Positions 30,388 to 40,187 of a stretch of DNA of 64,000 bases are shown here, piece after piece. Where the stretch lies: contig JACKDN010000003.1 in NCBI GenBank assembly GCA_020633465.1, positions 310,001 through 374,000 on the forward strand, given 5' to 3'. Each line of letters opens with the position of its first letter. The stretch's first letter is position 1. The notes under the pieces are model-generated. The model did no database searches, was not told the origin of the DNA, and was given only the letters and a program-made list of their open reading frames with translations. This DNA is from Myxococcales bacterium (GTDB taxonomy: Bacteria > Myxococcota_A > Bradymonadia > UBA7976 > UBA1532). Position numbers and translations under genes: made by a program.

Positions 30388-30822
30388 ATGGCGAAGCAGA
30401 AGCTCCGCAAGTACGAGCTGATCTACCTCGTACAGCCGGAGGCCACCGACGAGGAGCGCGAGAAGGTCGCGACGCGCGTGCAGAACGCGCTCGAGGGCTT
30501 CGACGCGAAGGTGCTGAAGACCGAGGACTGGGGCAAGCGCAAGCTGGCCTACGAGATCCAGAAGCACAACAAGGCCTACTACACCTACATGGTGTACGTG
30601 GCCGCCCCCGGCGCCACCGCCGAGGTCGAGCGCGTGCTGCGCATGATGGACCCCTGCGTCCGCTTCCAGCACATCAAGCTCGAGGAGGGTCTCGACCCCG
30701 ACGCCGAGTACGCGCCGGAGGCCCCGACGCCCGCCGGCACCAGCAGCGTCGGCTCGTCGCGCCGTCTCGATGACGACGACGACCAGGACGACGACGACGA
30801 CGAGGAGGCCACCGATGCGTAA
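30388..30822 (+). CDS. rpsF: 30S ribosomal protein S6
   Basis: A 144-residue S6. The ferredoxin-like core is recognisable from RKYELIYLVQPEATDEE, KTEDWGKRKLAYEIQKHNK, YYTYMVYVAAPGATAEVERVL and DPCVRFQHIKLE. A C-terminal extension is strongly acidic (DDDDDQDDDDDEEATDA), longer than the poly-Glu tail of E. coli S6. GAGGGGAG precedes ATG 30388. The last 8 bases overlap the rpsR start, and the rpsR ribosome site lies within the acidic tail codons. Confidence 0.96.
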   Translation: MAKQKLRKYELIYLVQPEATDEEREKVATRVQNALEGFDAKVLKTEDWGKRKLAYEIQKHNKAYYTYMVYVAAPGATAEVERVLRMMDPCVRFQHIKLEEGLDPDAEYAPEAPTPAGTSSVGSSRRLDDDDDQDDDDDEEATDA

Positions 30823-31066
30823 TTACCGTTTCGACGGCAAGGGCCGCCGGGGTCGCCGCAAGGTCGACCGGTTCCTCGCCGACAAGACCCTGGTGATCGA
30901 CTACAAGGATCCCTCGATCCTGAAGTACTTCATCACCGAGCGGGGCAAGATCGTGCCGCGCCGCGTCAGCGGCCTGTGCGCGAAGAACCAGCGCAAGATC
31001 ACCCAGGCCATCAAGCGGGCCCGGATGGTGGCGCTGATGCCCTTCACCACCGTCAAGGCGCACTGA
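30815..31066 (+). CDS. rpsR: 30S ribosomal protein S18
   Basis: An 83-residue S18 with the family core KTLVIDYKDPSILKYFITE, RGKIVPRRVSGLCAKNQRK and ITQAIKRARMVALMPF. The start is ATG 30815, preceded by GAGGAGG within rpsF; an upstream in-frame ATG at 30770 would only read the acidic-tail region of rpsF in another frame. S18 pairs with S6 in the small-subunit platform, which agrees with overlapping genes. Confidence 0.96.
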   Translation: MRNYRFDGKGRRGRRKVDRFLADKTLVIDYKDPSILKYFITERGKIVPRRVSGLCAKNQRKITQAIKRARMVALMPFTTVKAH

Positions 31067-31076
31067 GGAGGCGACG

Positions 31077-31571
31077 ATGCAGGTCATCCTTCGGGAAGAC
31101 GTGACGCACCTCGGCGAGGTCGGCGACGTCGTCAGCGTCAAGCCGGGCTACGCGCGCAACTACCTGCTGCCGCGCGGCCTGGCCGTGCAGGCCAACGATC
31201 GGCAGCTGAAGCGCGTCCAGCACGAGAAGGCGGTCATCGAGGCCAAGGTGCAGCGGCTGAAGGCCGGCGCCGAGGGCGAGGCGAAGAAGCTCACCGGCGT
31301 CACCCTCGACATCGAGAAGGCCGCCGGCGAGAACGGCAAGCTGTTCGGCTCGGTCACCTCGATGGAGATCGAGGCCCTGCTGCGCGGCCGCGGCTACGAC
31401 GTGAACCGCCGCAAGATCCTCCTCGAGGGCAACATCAAGGAGCTCGGCAGCTACGACGTGGGCATCAAGCTGCACCGCGACGTGGTGGCGCACATCAAGG
31501 TGAACGTCAAGCCGGCCAAGGTCGACCTCGGTGAGGACACCGAGGCCGAGGGCGAGGCCGCCGAGGCCTGA
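31077..31571 (+). CDS. rplI: 50S ribosomal protein L9
   Basis: A 164-residue L9. The N-terminal rRNA-binding domain is typical (MQVILREDVTHLGEVGDVV, VKPGYARNYLLPRGLA), followed by the long connecting helix and the C-terminal domain (ENGKLFGSVTSMEIEALL, LEGNIKELGSYDVGIKLH). A short acidic tail ends the protein. GAGGAGG lies ahead of ATG 31077, which is 10 bp after rpsR. It is the last ribosomal gene before dnaB. Confidence 0.97.
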   Translation: MQVILREDVTHLGEVGDVVSVKPGYARNYLLPRGLAVQANDRQLKRVQHEKAVIEAKVQRLKAGAEGEAKKLTGVTLDIEKAAGENGKLFGSVTSMEIEALLRGRGYDVNRRKILLEGNIKELGSYDVGIKLHRDVVAHIKVNVKPAKVDLGEDTEAEGEAAEA

Positions 31572-31577
31572 GCCCGC

Positions 31578-31635
31578 CCGGGCGCCCGCGCGGCGCCCGG
31601 CCCCATCCCCTTGCTCGCCGCAGGCTCGCGGCGAG
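31578..31635 (+). other. Two back-to-back hairpins between rplI and dnaB
   Basis: First hairpin: CCGGGCGCC (31578-31586), loop CGCGC, GGCGCCCGG (31592-31600), a perfect 9-bp stem. Second hairpin: CTCGCCGC (31614-31621), 6-base loop, GCGGCGAG (31628-31635), a perfect 8-bp stem. There is no T-tract, so they probably act on mRNA processing, partial Rho-dependent termination or stability between the ribosomal genes and dnaB. Confidence 0.5.
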
Positions 31636-31654
31636 CGCGCGCCCGGAGCAGGCG

Positions 31655-32989
31655 ATGTCGACGGCCCGCCACCTCGAAGCCCGGGAGGCCGAGCTGTCGG
31701 TGCTCGGCGGCATCCTGCTCGACAACGGCGCGCTCGATCGGGTCAGCGAGTTCCTCGCGCCCGACGACTTCTTCAGCCCCCGGCACCGCGTCGTCTTCAG
31801 CCGCATGCTGGCGCTGGCCGAGGACAACCAGCCCATCGACCTGGTGACGCTGGCGACGGCCCTCGAGCAGGGGGGCGAGCTGGACGCGGTGGGCGGCATC
31901 GACCACCTGATGTCGCTGGCCGAGGCCAAGGCCACCGCGGTCAACATCGAGCACCACGCGCACCTGGTGCACGACAACGCCGAGGTGCGGCGGCTGGTGA
32001 CGGTGTGCACCGGCGTCATCGAGAAGGCGCAGTCGGGCGACTACGACGACACGACGCGGCTGTTCGACGAGGCGCAGGCGGCGGTCTACGAGATCGGGGC
32101 GAAGCAGCGGAAGGGCAGCTTCACCGACATGCCGACCGCGCTGCAGTCGGTCATCGAGAAGGTGAAGCTGGCCTTCGAGTCGAAGTCGGCCGTCACCGGC
32201 CTGCCCACGGGCTTCATCGATCTCGACGCCAAGACGGCGGGCCTGCAGGGCGGCGACCTGATCATCCTCGCCGCGCGCCCGGCGATGGGCAAGACGGCCT
32301 TCGCGCTGAACCTGGCCGCCAACGGCGCGCGCCTCGGCGGCAAGTCGGTGGCGGTGTTCAGCCTCGAGATGCCGACCACGCAGCTGGCTGCCCGCATGTT
32401 GGCCGGCGAGGCCCGGGTCGACAGCGAGCGGATGCGGTCGGGCCACCTGACCGACGGCGACATCGATCGGCTGCTGCAGGCGGTCAAGCGCATGAACACC
32501 TGGTCGGTGCACATCGACGACACCGCCGGCGTGTCGGTGATGGAGCTGCGCAGCAAGTGCCGGCGCCTGGCCAGCGACCGCAACATCCCCGATCTGGGGC
32601 TGGTGGTGATCGACTACCTGCAGCTGATGAAGGGCCGGCCCGGCATCCGCAGCCGCGAGCAGGAGATCAGCGACATCAGCCGCAACCTGAAGAGCCTGGC
32701 GAAGGAGCTCGACATCCCGGTCGTGGCGCTGTCGCAGCTGAACCGCGGCGTCGAGAGCCGGCCGAACAAGCGGCCGCTGATGAGCGATCTGCGCGAGTCC
32801 GGCGCCATCGAGCAGGACGCGGACATCATCATGTTCGTGTACCGCGACGAGTACTACAATCCGGACACCGAGGATCAGGGCATCACCGAGATCATCATCG
32901 GCAAGCAGCGCAACGGACCCATCGGCACGGTGAAGCTCAAGTTCTTCAAGGAGTGGAGCCGCTTCGACAACCTGATGCTCGAAGAATGA
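31655..32989 (+). CDS. dnaB: Replicative DNA helicase DnaB
   Basis: A 444-residue hexameric helicase that unwinds DNA at the replication fork. The N-terminal domain (about 1-110; AELSVLGGILLDNGALDRV) binds primase and the loader. The RecA-like C-domain holds Walker A (ARPAMGKTAFALN), SVAVFSLEMPTTQLAARML, Walker B (VVIDYLQLM), SRNLKSLAKELDIPVVALSQ and the arginine finger region LMSDLRESGAIEQDAD. GGAGCAGG precedes ATG 31655. The linkage rpsF-rpsR-rplI-dnaB is conserved in many bacteria. Its stop overlaps the next start (ATGA). Confidence 0.98.
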   Translation: MSTARHLEAREAELSVLGGILLDNGALDRVSEFLAPDDFFSPRHRVVFSRMLALAEDNQPIDLVTLATALEQGGELDAVGGIDHLMSLAEAKATAVNIEHHAHLVHDNAEVRRLVTVCTGVIEKAQSGDYDDTTRLFDEAQAAVYEIGAKQRKGSFTDMPTALQSVIEKVKLAFESKSAVTGLPTGFIDLDAKTAGLQGGDLIILAARPAMGKTAFALNLAANGARLGGKSVAVFSLEMPTTQLAARMLAGEARVDSERMRSGHLTDGDIDRLLQAVKRMNTWSVHIDDTAGVSVMELRSKCRRLASDRNIPDLGLVVIDYLQLMKGRPGIRSREQEISDISRNLKSLAKELDIPVVALSQLNRGVESRPNKRPLMSDLRESGAIEQDADIIMFVYRDEYYNPDTEDQGITEIIIGKQRNGPIGTVKLKFFKEWSRFDNLMLEE

Positions 32990-33414
32990 CCGCGTCGGAG
33001 GCCGAGCCCGCCGCCGGGCCCGAGGTGCTGATCGTCGAGGACGATCGGTTCAACGTGCGCCTGCTGTCCGAGGCCTGTCGCGCCGCCGGGCTGCAGGTGC
33101 GGGTGGCGATGGACGGTCAGGAGGGGCTCGACGAGGCCCTGCGCGATCCGCCCGCCCTGATGCTGCTCGACCTGATGCTGCCCCGCCTCGACGGCTTCGG
33201 CGTGCTCGAGCGGCTGCGGGCCGACGCCCGCACCGAGGACGTCCCGGTCATCCTGGTGACCGCGGTGAGCGACGCGGCCACGCGCGCGCGCGGCGTCGAG
33301 CTGGGCGCCGACGACTTCGTCACCAAGCCCTTCCGCCTGGCCGATCTGCGCGTGCGCATGCAGGCGCTGCTCGATCAGCGCGCGCTCGAGCAGAGCCTGC
33401 TCGACGACGGCTGA
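32986..33414 (+). CDS. Single-domain response regulator (receiver only)
   Basis: A 142-residue protein, almost entirely a CheY-like receiver: acidic pocket in VLIVEDDRFNVRLL, phospho-acceptor Asp in LMLLDLMLPRLDG, Thr in VILVTAVSD and Lys in DFVTKPFRLADL. There is no output domain, so it probably works by protein contact or as a phosphate relay. It starts at ATG 32986, overlapping the dnaB stop by 4 nt (ATGA), so its translation is coupled to dnaB. Whether this reflects a replication-related role is unknown. Confidence 0.88.
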   Translation: MTASEAEPAAGPEVLIVEDDRFNVRLLSEACRAAGLQVRVAMDGQEGLDEALRDPPALMLLDLMLPRLDGFGVLERLRADARTEDVPVILVTAVSDAATRARGVELGADDFVTKPFRLADLRVRMQALLDQRALEQSLLDDG

Positions 33415-33506
33415 GCCGCCCGCCGGAACACCCGTGACGTGGTGTCGGTTGCCAAGCCCGGGGGGCCGTGCTACGGACCCCCGAGGACGGTGCGCGAAGG
33501 GACCGC

Positions 33507-34106
33507 ATGGCTGCCGACATCAAGATCCTGATCGTCGACGACGATCGGGACATCTGCGAGTACATGAGGACGATGCTCGAGGCCACCGGCTACGAGGTCG
33601 CCACCCTCTCCGATCCCACCCGCGCGGTCGATCGCGTGCGCGAGGAGGAGTTCCACGTCCTCATCATCGACCTGATGATGCCGAAGATGGACGGCATCGA
33701 GCTGATCCAGCGCATCCGCAAGGTCGACAGCGACGTGGCCATCGTGGTCTTCACTGGCTACCCGTCGGTCGAGACGGCGGTCGACGCGCTGAAGCTGAAC
33801 GTCAGCGACTACGTGAAGAAGCCCTTCGACATGGACGAGTTCCGCGACAAGATCGCGGACATCCTGCGCAAGAAGGGCCTCCTGCGGAACCCCGAGGAGG
33901 AGCTTCACAAGACGATCGGCCAGAACATCCGGCGCATCCGCAAAGAGAGCGATCTGACGCTCAAGCAGCTGGCGCGCCGCACCGGTTTGTCGGTCAGCCT
34001 GCTCAGCCAGATCGAGCGGGCCGAGTCGAGCGCGTCGGTCAGCTCGCTCTACAAGATCGCGGTCGCCCTCGGGGTGCGCCTCACGGTGCTCTTTGGCGAG
34101 TACTGA
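33507..34106 (+). CDS. Response regulator with XRE-type DNA-binding domain
   Basis: A 199-residue regulator. Residues 1-125 form a complete receiver (LIVDDDRDICEYM, phospho-acceptor Asp in VLIIDLMMPKMDGIE, Thr in VVFTGYPS, Lys in YVKKPFDMDEF). Residues 135-199 are an XRE/HTH_3 domain (IGQNIRRIRKESDLTLKQLA, RRTGLSVSLLSQIERAESSAS). Most response regulators carry OmpR, NarL or Fis-type outputs; the XRE output is uncommon, though Myxococcus DigR is, to my recollection, of this type. ATG 33507 follows GAAGGG; an upstream ATG at 33468 is possible but lacks a ribosome site. The partner kinase is not in the window. Confidence 0.9.
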   Translation: MAADIKILIVDDDRDICEYMRTMLEATGYEVATLSDPTRAVDRVREEEFHVLIIDLMMPKMDGIELIQRIRKVDSDVAIVVFTGYPSVETAVDALKLNVSDYVKKPFDMDEFRDKIADILRKKGLLRNPEEELHKTIGQNIRRIRKESDLTLKQLARRTGLSVSLLSQIERAESSASVSSLYKIAVALGVRLTVLFGEY

Positions 34107-35088
34107 CCGGTTCGTCGCGGTGGCCGCCTGGGCCGCCCTGGCGCTGCCCGCCGTCGCGCGGGCCGACGATCCGGGCCTGCTGCTCGTCTACCCCACCCAC
34201 GCCACGCCCGAGCGGCTGATCGCCGCCGGTCGCTTCATCGAAGACGAGGGGCAGCGCGCCCCCCGGAAGTCGGCCAGCCGGCTGCGCAACGCGATCGAGG
34301 CGGCCAAGGCCCTCGAGTCGGACGAGATCGAGGGGGCGGTGGTCGAGGTGAGCGTCGGCGGGCGCAGCTTCCGCGCGGTGACCGACGACGAAGGGCTGTG
34401 GCGCATCGACACGCCCCTCGAGCGGCCGCTCGGGGTCGGGCCCCAGGCGATCGTGGCGCGCGCGATCGACGACAAGGGGCACCCGGCGCCGTCCGCGACG
34501 GGCTTCGTCTACGTCCTGCCCGCGGGGCCGTCGGTGGCCGTCATCAGCGACTACGACGACACGGTCGTGCACAGCGGCATCACCAGCCGGCGCCGCATGG
34601 TGGCCACCGCCCTCCTGAAAAACTCGGCCCAGCTGCGGCCGGTGGCCGGGGCCGCGCGCACGTACCGGGCGTGGCGCGAGGCGGGCGCCGCCGCCGTCTT
34701 CTACGTCAGCGGCAGCCCCCAGAACTTCGTCCCGCGGGTGCTCGACTTCCTGGGGCGCAACCGCTTCCCCGACGGGCCGCTGCTGCTGAAGGACTTCGGG
34801 ACCGACCCGACCTTCGATCAGGTGGGCTACAAGCTCGGCCGCCTGCGCGGCATCCTCGAAGCGCACCCGCAGACGCGCTTCCTGCTGGTGGGTGACTCGG
34901 GGGAGAAGGACCCCGAGATCTACGCTCGGCTGCGGGGCTACTACCCCGATCGGGTGCTGGGCATCGTCATCCGGCGGGTGCACGGCAGCGACCTCACGGG
35001 CGCGCGCTTCACCGGCATGACGGTCGTGGACGACTTCACCGACACGCCGCGGTTGATCGGGCTGCTGCGCCCGAAGGCCGCACCCTGA
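34093..35088 (+). CDS. Exported App1-like phosphatase-domain protein (DUF2183)
   Basis: A 331-residue protein. The C-terminal half matches the App1/DUF2183 phosphatidate phosphatase catalytic domain of the HAD-like class: VISDYDDTVVHSGITS with the DxDxT-type nucleophile motif, VFYVSGSPQNF, and FLLVGDSGEKDPEIY. The N-terminal half is a beta-rich domain (VVEVSVGGRSFRAVTDDEG). The likely start is TTG 34093, giving a signal peptide ending near VARADD; it overlaps the previous gene by 14 nt. GTG codons within the signal are alternatives. Dephosphorylation of a lipid or other exported substrate is the family expectation. Confidence 0.83.
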   Translation: MASTDRFVAVAAWAALALPAVARADDPGLLLVYPTHATPERLIAAGRFIEDEGQRAPRKSASRLRNAIEAAKALESDEIEGAVVEVSVGGRSFRAVTDDEGLWRIDTPLERPLGVGPQAIVARAIDDKGHPAPSATGFVYVLPAGPSVAVISDYDDTVVHSGITSRRRMVATALLKNSAQLRPVAGAARTYRAWREAGAAAVFYVSGSPQNFVPRVLDFLGRNRFPDGPLLLKDFGTDPTFDQVGYKLGRLRGILEAHPQTRFLLVGDSGEKDPEIYARLRGYYPDRVLGIVIRRVHGSDLTGARFTGMTVVDDFTDTPRLIGLLRPKAAP

Positions 35089-35153
35089 GCGGACTTCGGG
35101 CGACCGTCGGGTGGCCCGAGGCTTGCTGGAACTTCCACCGGCGACAATTTGGG

Positions 35154-35179
35154 TTGCCGGTGTAAGCGGGGGTGGTAGG

Positions 35180-35181
<2 letters not shown>
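35154..35181 (+). promoter_or_regulatory. Possible promoter of the zinc-ribbon kinase gene
   Basis: TTGCCG (35154-35159), a 16-base spacer and TAGGAT (35176-35181). Transcription would begin at about 35188-35189, at the second in-frame ATG of the gene, which would make a leaderless mRNA. Confidence 0.35.
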
Positions 35182-37165
<1,984 letters not shown>

Positions 37166-37174
37166 ATCGCCCGC

Positions 37175-38167
37175 TCACTCGGGCGGGCGCACCGCCTCGA
37201 GCAGCGCCTCGGTGGCGTCCTCGGCCCCCGCCAGCTTGCGCAGCACCGCCCACAGCAGCGTGACGCGCTCGGCGTCGGCCGAGGTCTGGCGCAGGGCGTC
37301 CAGCAGGTCGATGGCCTCGTCGCGGCGGCCGGCGCCAGCGAGCGCGATGGCCTGCGCCACCCGCAGCCGCGGATCACCCGGCGCGACCTTGCCCAGCGTC
37401 TCGACCGCCGCCGCGGCGTCGCCCTTCGCGAGCTGGTGCAGCCCCTTCATCGCGCCGGCCAGATCGGCGTCCCCCGGCTTGCCGAGCGCCGCCTCGCGGC
37501 CGGCCCAGCCCGCCTGCGCCGCGGCGAGGTCGGCGGCCGAGGCCACCTGATCCGGCGCCCACCACTGATCGAGCAGCGCCTGGCTGCGCTGGGTCAGCTG
37601 CTCGCCGACCTCGGCGCGCGCGCGCGCCAGCTCCGGGCCCAGGAAGCCCGCCTCGACGGCCGCCTCGATCGCGCCGAAGGCGCCGTCGGGGCCCGCGAAG
37701 CGCCCGGCGGTGGCGCGCGGCCCGGCGGCGGCCAGCGCGTCCGCGCCGGGGCCGGGCGCGTCGGCGGGCAGCGGGGCCTCGAGCCGGCGCTCGGCCAGCG
37801 CCAGCTCGGCGGCGACCTTCTCGCGATCCCCGGCCTTCTTCGGCGCGATCTGCAGGTACAGGCGGTAGGCCCGCACCGCGCCCTCGACGTCGTCGGCGTA
37901 GATGCGCGCGCGGGCCAGCGCCCGATACAGCGCCGGGGCCTCGGGCAGATCCTGCGCCAGCGCCAGGAAGCGCCGCGAGGCTTCGTTGTAGCGCGCCTCG
38001 TTGTAGGCCGCCTTGGCGGCGTCCAGATCGGGGTGCTCGGGCAGGGTGGGCGAGGGGGCCTCGGCCGGCGCGGCGGCGGCCGGCGCGTCGGCGTCGTCGT
38101 CCCCCTGCGCGGCGGCGGGCGACGCCCACAGGAGGCCGGCGGCCATCCAGGCGGCGCGGGCGTTCAC
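37175..38167 (-). CDS. Exported TPR-containing protein
   Basis: A 330-residue protein. I chose GTG 38167, which overlaps the stop of the upstream PEGA gene by 4 nt (GTGA); GTG 38173 is also in frame. A signal peptide ends near ASPAAAQG. After an Ala/Pro-rich linker come TPR-like helices (LDAAKAAYNEARYNEASRRF, APALYRALARARIYADDVEG, AVRAYRLYLQIAP), and a C-terminal helical region with more weak repeats. It is convergent with the kinase gene, with a 9-bp gap. Co-expression with the PEGA protein suggests a periplasmic partnership, such as a scaffold of an envelope complex. Confidence 0.83.
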   Translation of the reverse strand: MNARAAWMAAGLLWASPAAAQGDDDADAPAAAAPAEAPSPTLPEHPDLDAAKAAYNEARYNEASRRFLALAQDLPEAPALYRALARARIYADDVEGAVRAYRLYLQIAPKKAGDREKVAAELALAERRLEAPLPADAPGPGADALAAAGPRATAGRFAGPDGAFGAIEAAVEAGFLGPELARARAEVGEQLTQRSQALLDQWWAPDQVASAADLAAAQAGWAGREAALGKPGDADLAGAMKGLHQLAKGDAAAAVETLGKVAPGDPRLRVAQAIALAGAGRRDEAIDLLDALRQTSADAERVTLLWAVLRKLAGAEDATEALLEAVRPPE

Positions 38168-39621
38168 AGCCACGACGGCAACTCCAGCGCGTAGCCGCCG
38201 CCCAACAGCAGCACGGCCGTCGCGCGCTCGCCGGGCAGGAAGTCGAACTGCGCGCCCACGTGGACGAAGAAGTCGGGCGTCAGGCTGTAGCGCACGCCGA
38301 ACTCGAGGCCCAGCAGCACCATCCAGTGGCTCAGCTCGGTGTACTCGCCGGTCGGCGTGCGGGCGTCGAGCGTCTCGCGGGTGAACACCAGCCCGCCGTG
38401 GGCATAGGGCTCGAGGCGCCAGGCGGGGTAGCGGCCGCCGACCCAGCCGGGGCGCAGGTGCAGGCGGAAGGGATCCCGCACCCGCCCATCGACGCCGTCC
38501 ACCGTCGCGTCGACCGCGCTGCCGCCGCTGTCGAAGCCGAGGGACAGGGCCTCGACGGTCAGGTAGCGGCTGCGCCAGCCGACGCCGACGTCGAGGCCGC
38601 CGGTGCCGATCGCCGCGTCCTGCGACTCGAGGTCGAGGCGGGCGTCACCGCGGCCGGTCTGCTCGTCGACGTCGCCGGACAGGACCGAGCCCAGGCGCAC
38701 CGAGGCGCGGACGTAGTAGGGGTGAGCCAGGGTGTCGGGATCGGGCGTGCGCAGGGCCGTCTTCCAGGCCTCTTCGCTGCGCTGCAGGCCGATGGTCAGG
38801 TCGAGGCGCACCCGGGACTTGATGGTGATCTCGTCCTCGTAGGGGTCGTGCCCATCGGCCTCGACGCGCAGGCGGTGCGGCCCCGGGGGCAGCTCGATGG
38901 GCTTCGAGACGTCGGCCACGGGGGCGCCGTCGAGCAGCACGCGCGCGCCGTCCGGCGCGAGCAACAGCGCCAGCTCGCCGTAGGCGTCGGGCAGGGTGAC
39001 CTTCAGCGTCGTCGTCTTGCCGAGGGTGATCTCGAAGGGCTGCTCGGTGGCCCGCGCGCCCGGCGCCTCGACCCGCAGCCGGTGGCCGCCGGGGCCGACG
39101 GGGTAGGCCCCGCTGCCGTCGCCGACGCGGCGATCGTCGATGAACACCGCGGCCTCGGCGGGCTCGGTGGTCAGCTGCAGCGTGCCGTGCCCGCGCAGCT
39201 GGCCGAAGGCGTCCTCGGCGGCGGCGGCGAGCGTGGCGCCGGTGCCCTTCCAGGGGCCCTCGGTGGGGGGCGCCCGGGTGAGCGTGACGGCGAACCCGCC
39301 GTCGATGGCCTCGGAGGTCGCCACGATCACGCCAGCGGCGCCCATCAGCTGCAGCACCTCGACCCGGGGGTCGGCGCAGGGTCGCGCGTCGGCCAGACAG
39401 CCGAGGGCGTCCGGCGCGGGGGCCGCGTCCAGCAGCGCCCGCAGCTCGTCCTCGTTCATCCGGTGCTCGGCGGCGTCGCCGCGCGCCGCGATCAGCGCCG
39501 CCTGCAGTTCGGCGCCGCGCGGGCCGGGGAACTGCCACACCAACGGGGGGGCGCCCAGCAGCAGGACGAGGAGGAGGCCGTGCACGCGGCGATGGTAAGG
39601 GCAACGGCGGGTCGAGCGCAC
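38164..39621 (-). CDS. Exported PEGA-domain protein with outer-membrane-like C-terminal part
   Basis: A 485-residue protein if GTG 39621 is used, giving a basic n-region and hydrophobic core (VHGLLLVLLLGAPPLVW); GTG 39585 is the alternative. Residues 30-150 resemble a nucleotide- or peptidoglycan-associated N-domain. Two PEGA repeats follow (LTTEPAEAAVFIDDRRVG, LAPDGARVLLDGAPVAD, with GPHRLRVEADGHDPYE). The last 200 residues have alternating amphipathic strands (VGVGWRSRYLTVEALSLGF, GLEFGVRYSLTPDFFVHVG) ending in LPSWL, suggesting a small beta-barrel. PEGA domains bind envelope polymers or proteins. It is translationally coupled to the TPR gene. Confidence 0.82.
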   Translation of the reverse strand: MRSTRRCPYHRRVHGLLLVLLLGAPPLVWQFPGPRGAELQAALIAARGDAAEHRMNEDELRALLDAAPAPDALGCLADARPCADPRVEVLQLMGAAGVIVATSEAIDGGFAVTLTRAPPTEGPWKGTGATLAAAAEDAFGQLRGHGTLQLTTEPAEAAVFIDDRRVGDGSGAYPVGPGGHRLRVEAPGARATEQPFEITLGKTTTLKVTLPDAYGELALLLAPDGARVLLDGAPVADVSKPIELPPGPHRLRVEADGHDPYEDEITIKSRVRLDLTIGLQRSEEAWKTALRTPDPDTLAHPYYVRASVRLGSVLSGDVDEQTGRGDARLDLESQDAAIGTGGLDVGVGWRSRYLTVEALSLGFDSGGSAVDATVDGVDGRVRDPFRLHLRPGWVGGRYPAWRLEPYAHGGLVFTRETLDARTPTGEYTELSHWMVLLGLEFGVRYSLTPDFFVHVGAQFDFLPGERATAVLLLGGGYALELPSWL

Positions 39622-39645
39622 CCCCCTCGCGCGCCGCGCGCGAGC

Positions 39646-39675
39646 TTGCCCGTGCGCGCGAAGCTGCCCTAAGCT
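39646..39675 (+). promoter_or_regulatory. Putative promoter of the small lipoprotein gene
   Basis: TTGCCC (39646-39651), an 18-base spacer and TAAGCT (39670-39675), 32 bp before the start codon. It has the same spacing and -10 form as the HU promoter. Confidence 0.45.
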
Positions 39676-39707
39676 GCGAGACCTCGAAGCCCCACCGGGA
39701 GCCTGCC

Positions 39708-40151
39708 ATGCGTCGCGCCGTCGCCCTGCCCCTCGCCGCCCTCGCCTGCGCCGCCTGCGCCGAAGAGGTCACCGAGCCGGCCAACAAGCCCAGCATCACC
39801 AGCGCCCAGATGACCTGCACGCCGGTGGGCGGCGGCAACAGCGAGGCCTACCGCCTCGATCGCGTCGAGATCATCGTGCTCGATCTCGACGGCGCCGAGG
39901 ACATCGAGCCGCCGACGCTGTGGGTGGGCGCCACGTCGCTGCCGATGGAGGGCACCGACATCCCCAAGCAGGGGGCGTCGCCCGCGGGCTGCGGCCCGGC
40001 CTCGTGCGAGCGGATGTTCGTGTGGGAGCGCGGGCCGGACACCGCCCAGCTGTACTGCGGCAGCGACGGCACCCTGCTCGACGCCTTCGTCGAGGTGACC
40101 GACACCCGCGGCTTCTTCGTGCGGCGGGTGCTCGAGTCCGAGAGCATCTGA
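39708..40151 (+). CDS. Small lipoprotein of unknown function
   Basis: A 147-residue protein. The signal peptide ends in ALACAAC, with the likely lipidated Cys at about 14 or 17. The mature part starts with a Thr/Pro linker, then has beta-strand-like segments (RLDRVEIIVLDLDGAEDI, LDAFVEVTDTRGFFVRRVL) and three or four Cys residues (MTCTPVG, CGPASC, LYCGSD) that probably form disulfides. I recognise no family. GGGAG precedes ATG 39708. It is isolated: the PEGA gene diverges from it and the next gene converges on it. Confidence 0.78.
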   Translation: MRRAVALPLAALACAACAEEVTEPANKPSITSAQMTCTPVGGGNSEAYRLDRVEIIVLDLDGAEDIEPPTLWVGATSLPMEGTDIPKQGASPAGCGPASCERMFVWERGPDTAQLYCGSDGTLLDAFVEVTDTRGFFVRRVLESESI

Positions 40152-40187
40152 CGGCTCGGCCGACCCCGGCCGACCGACCCCGGCGCG

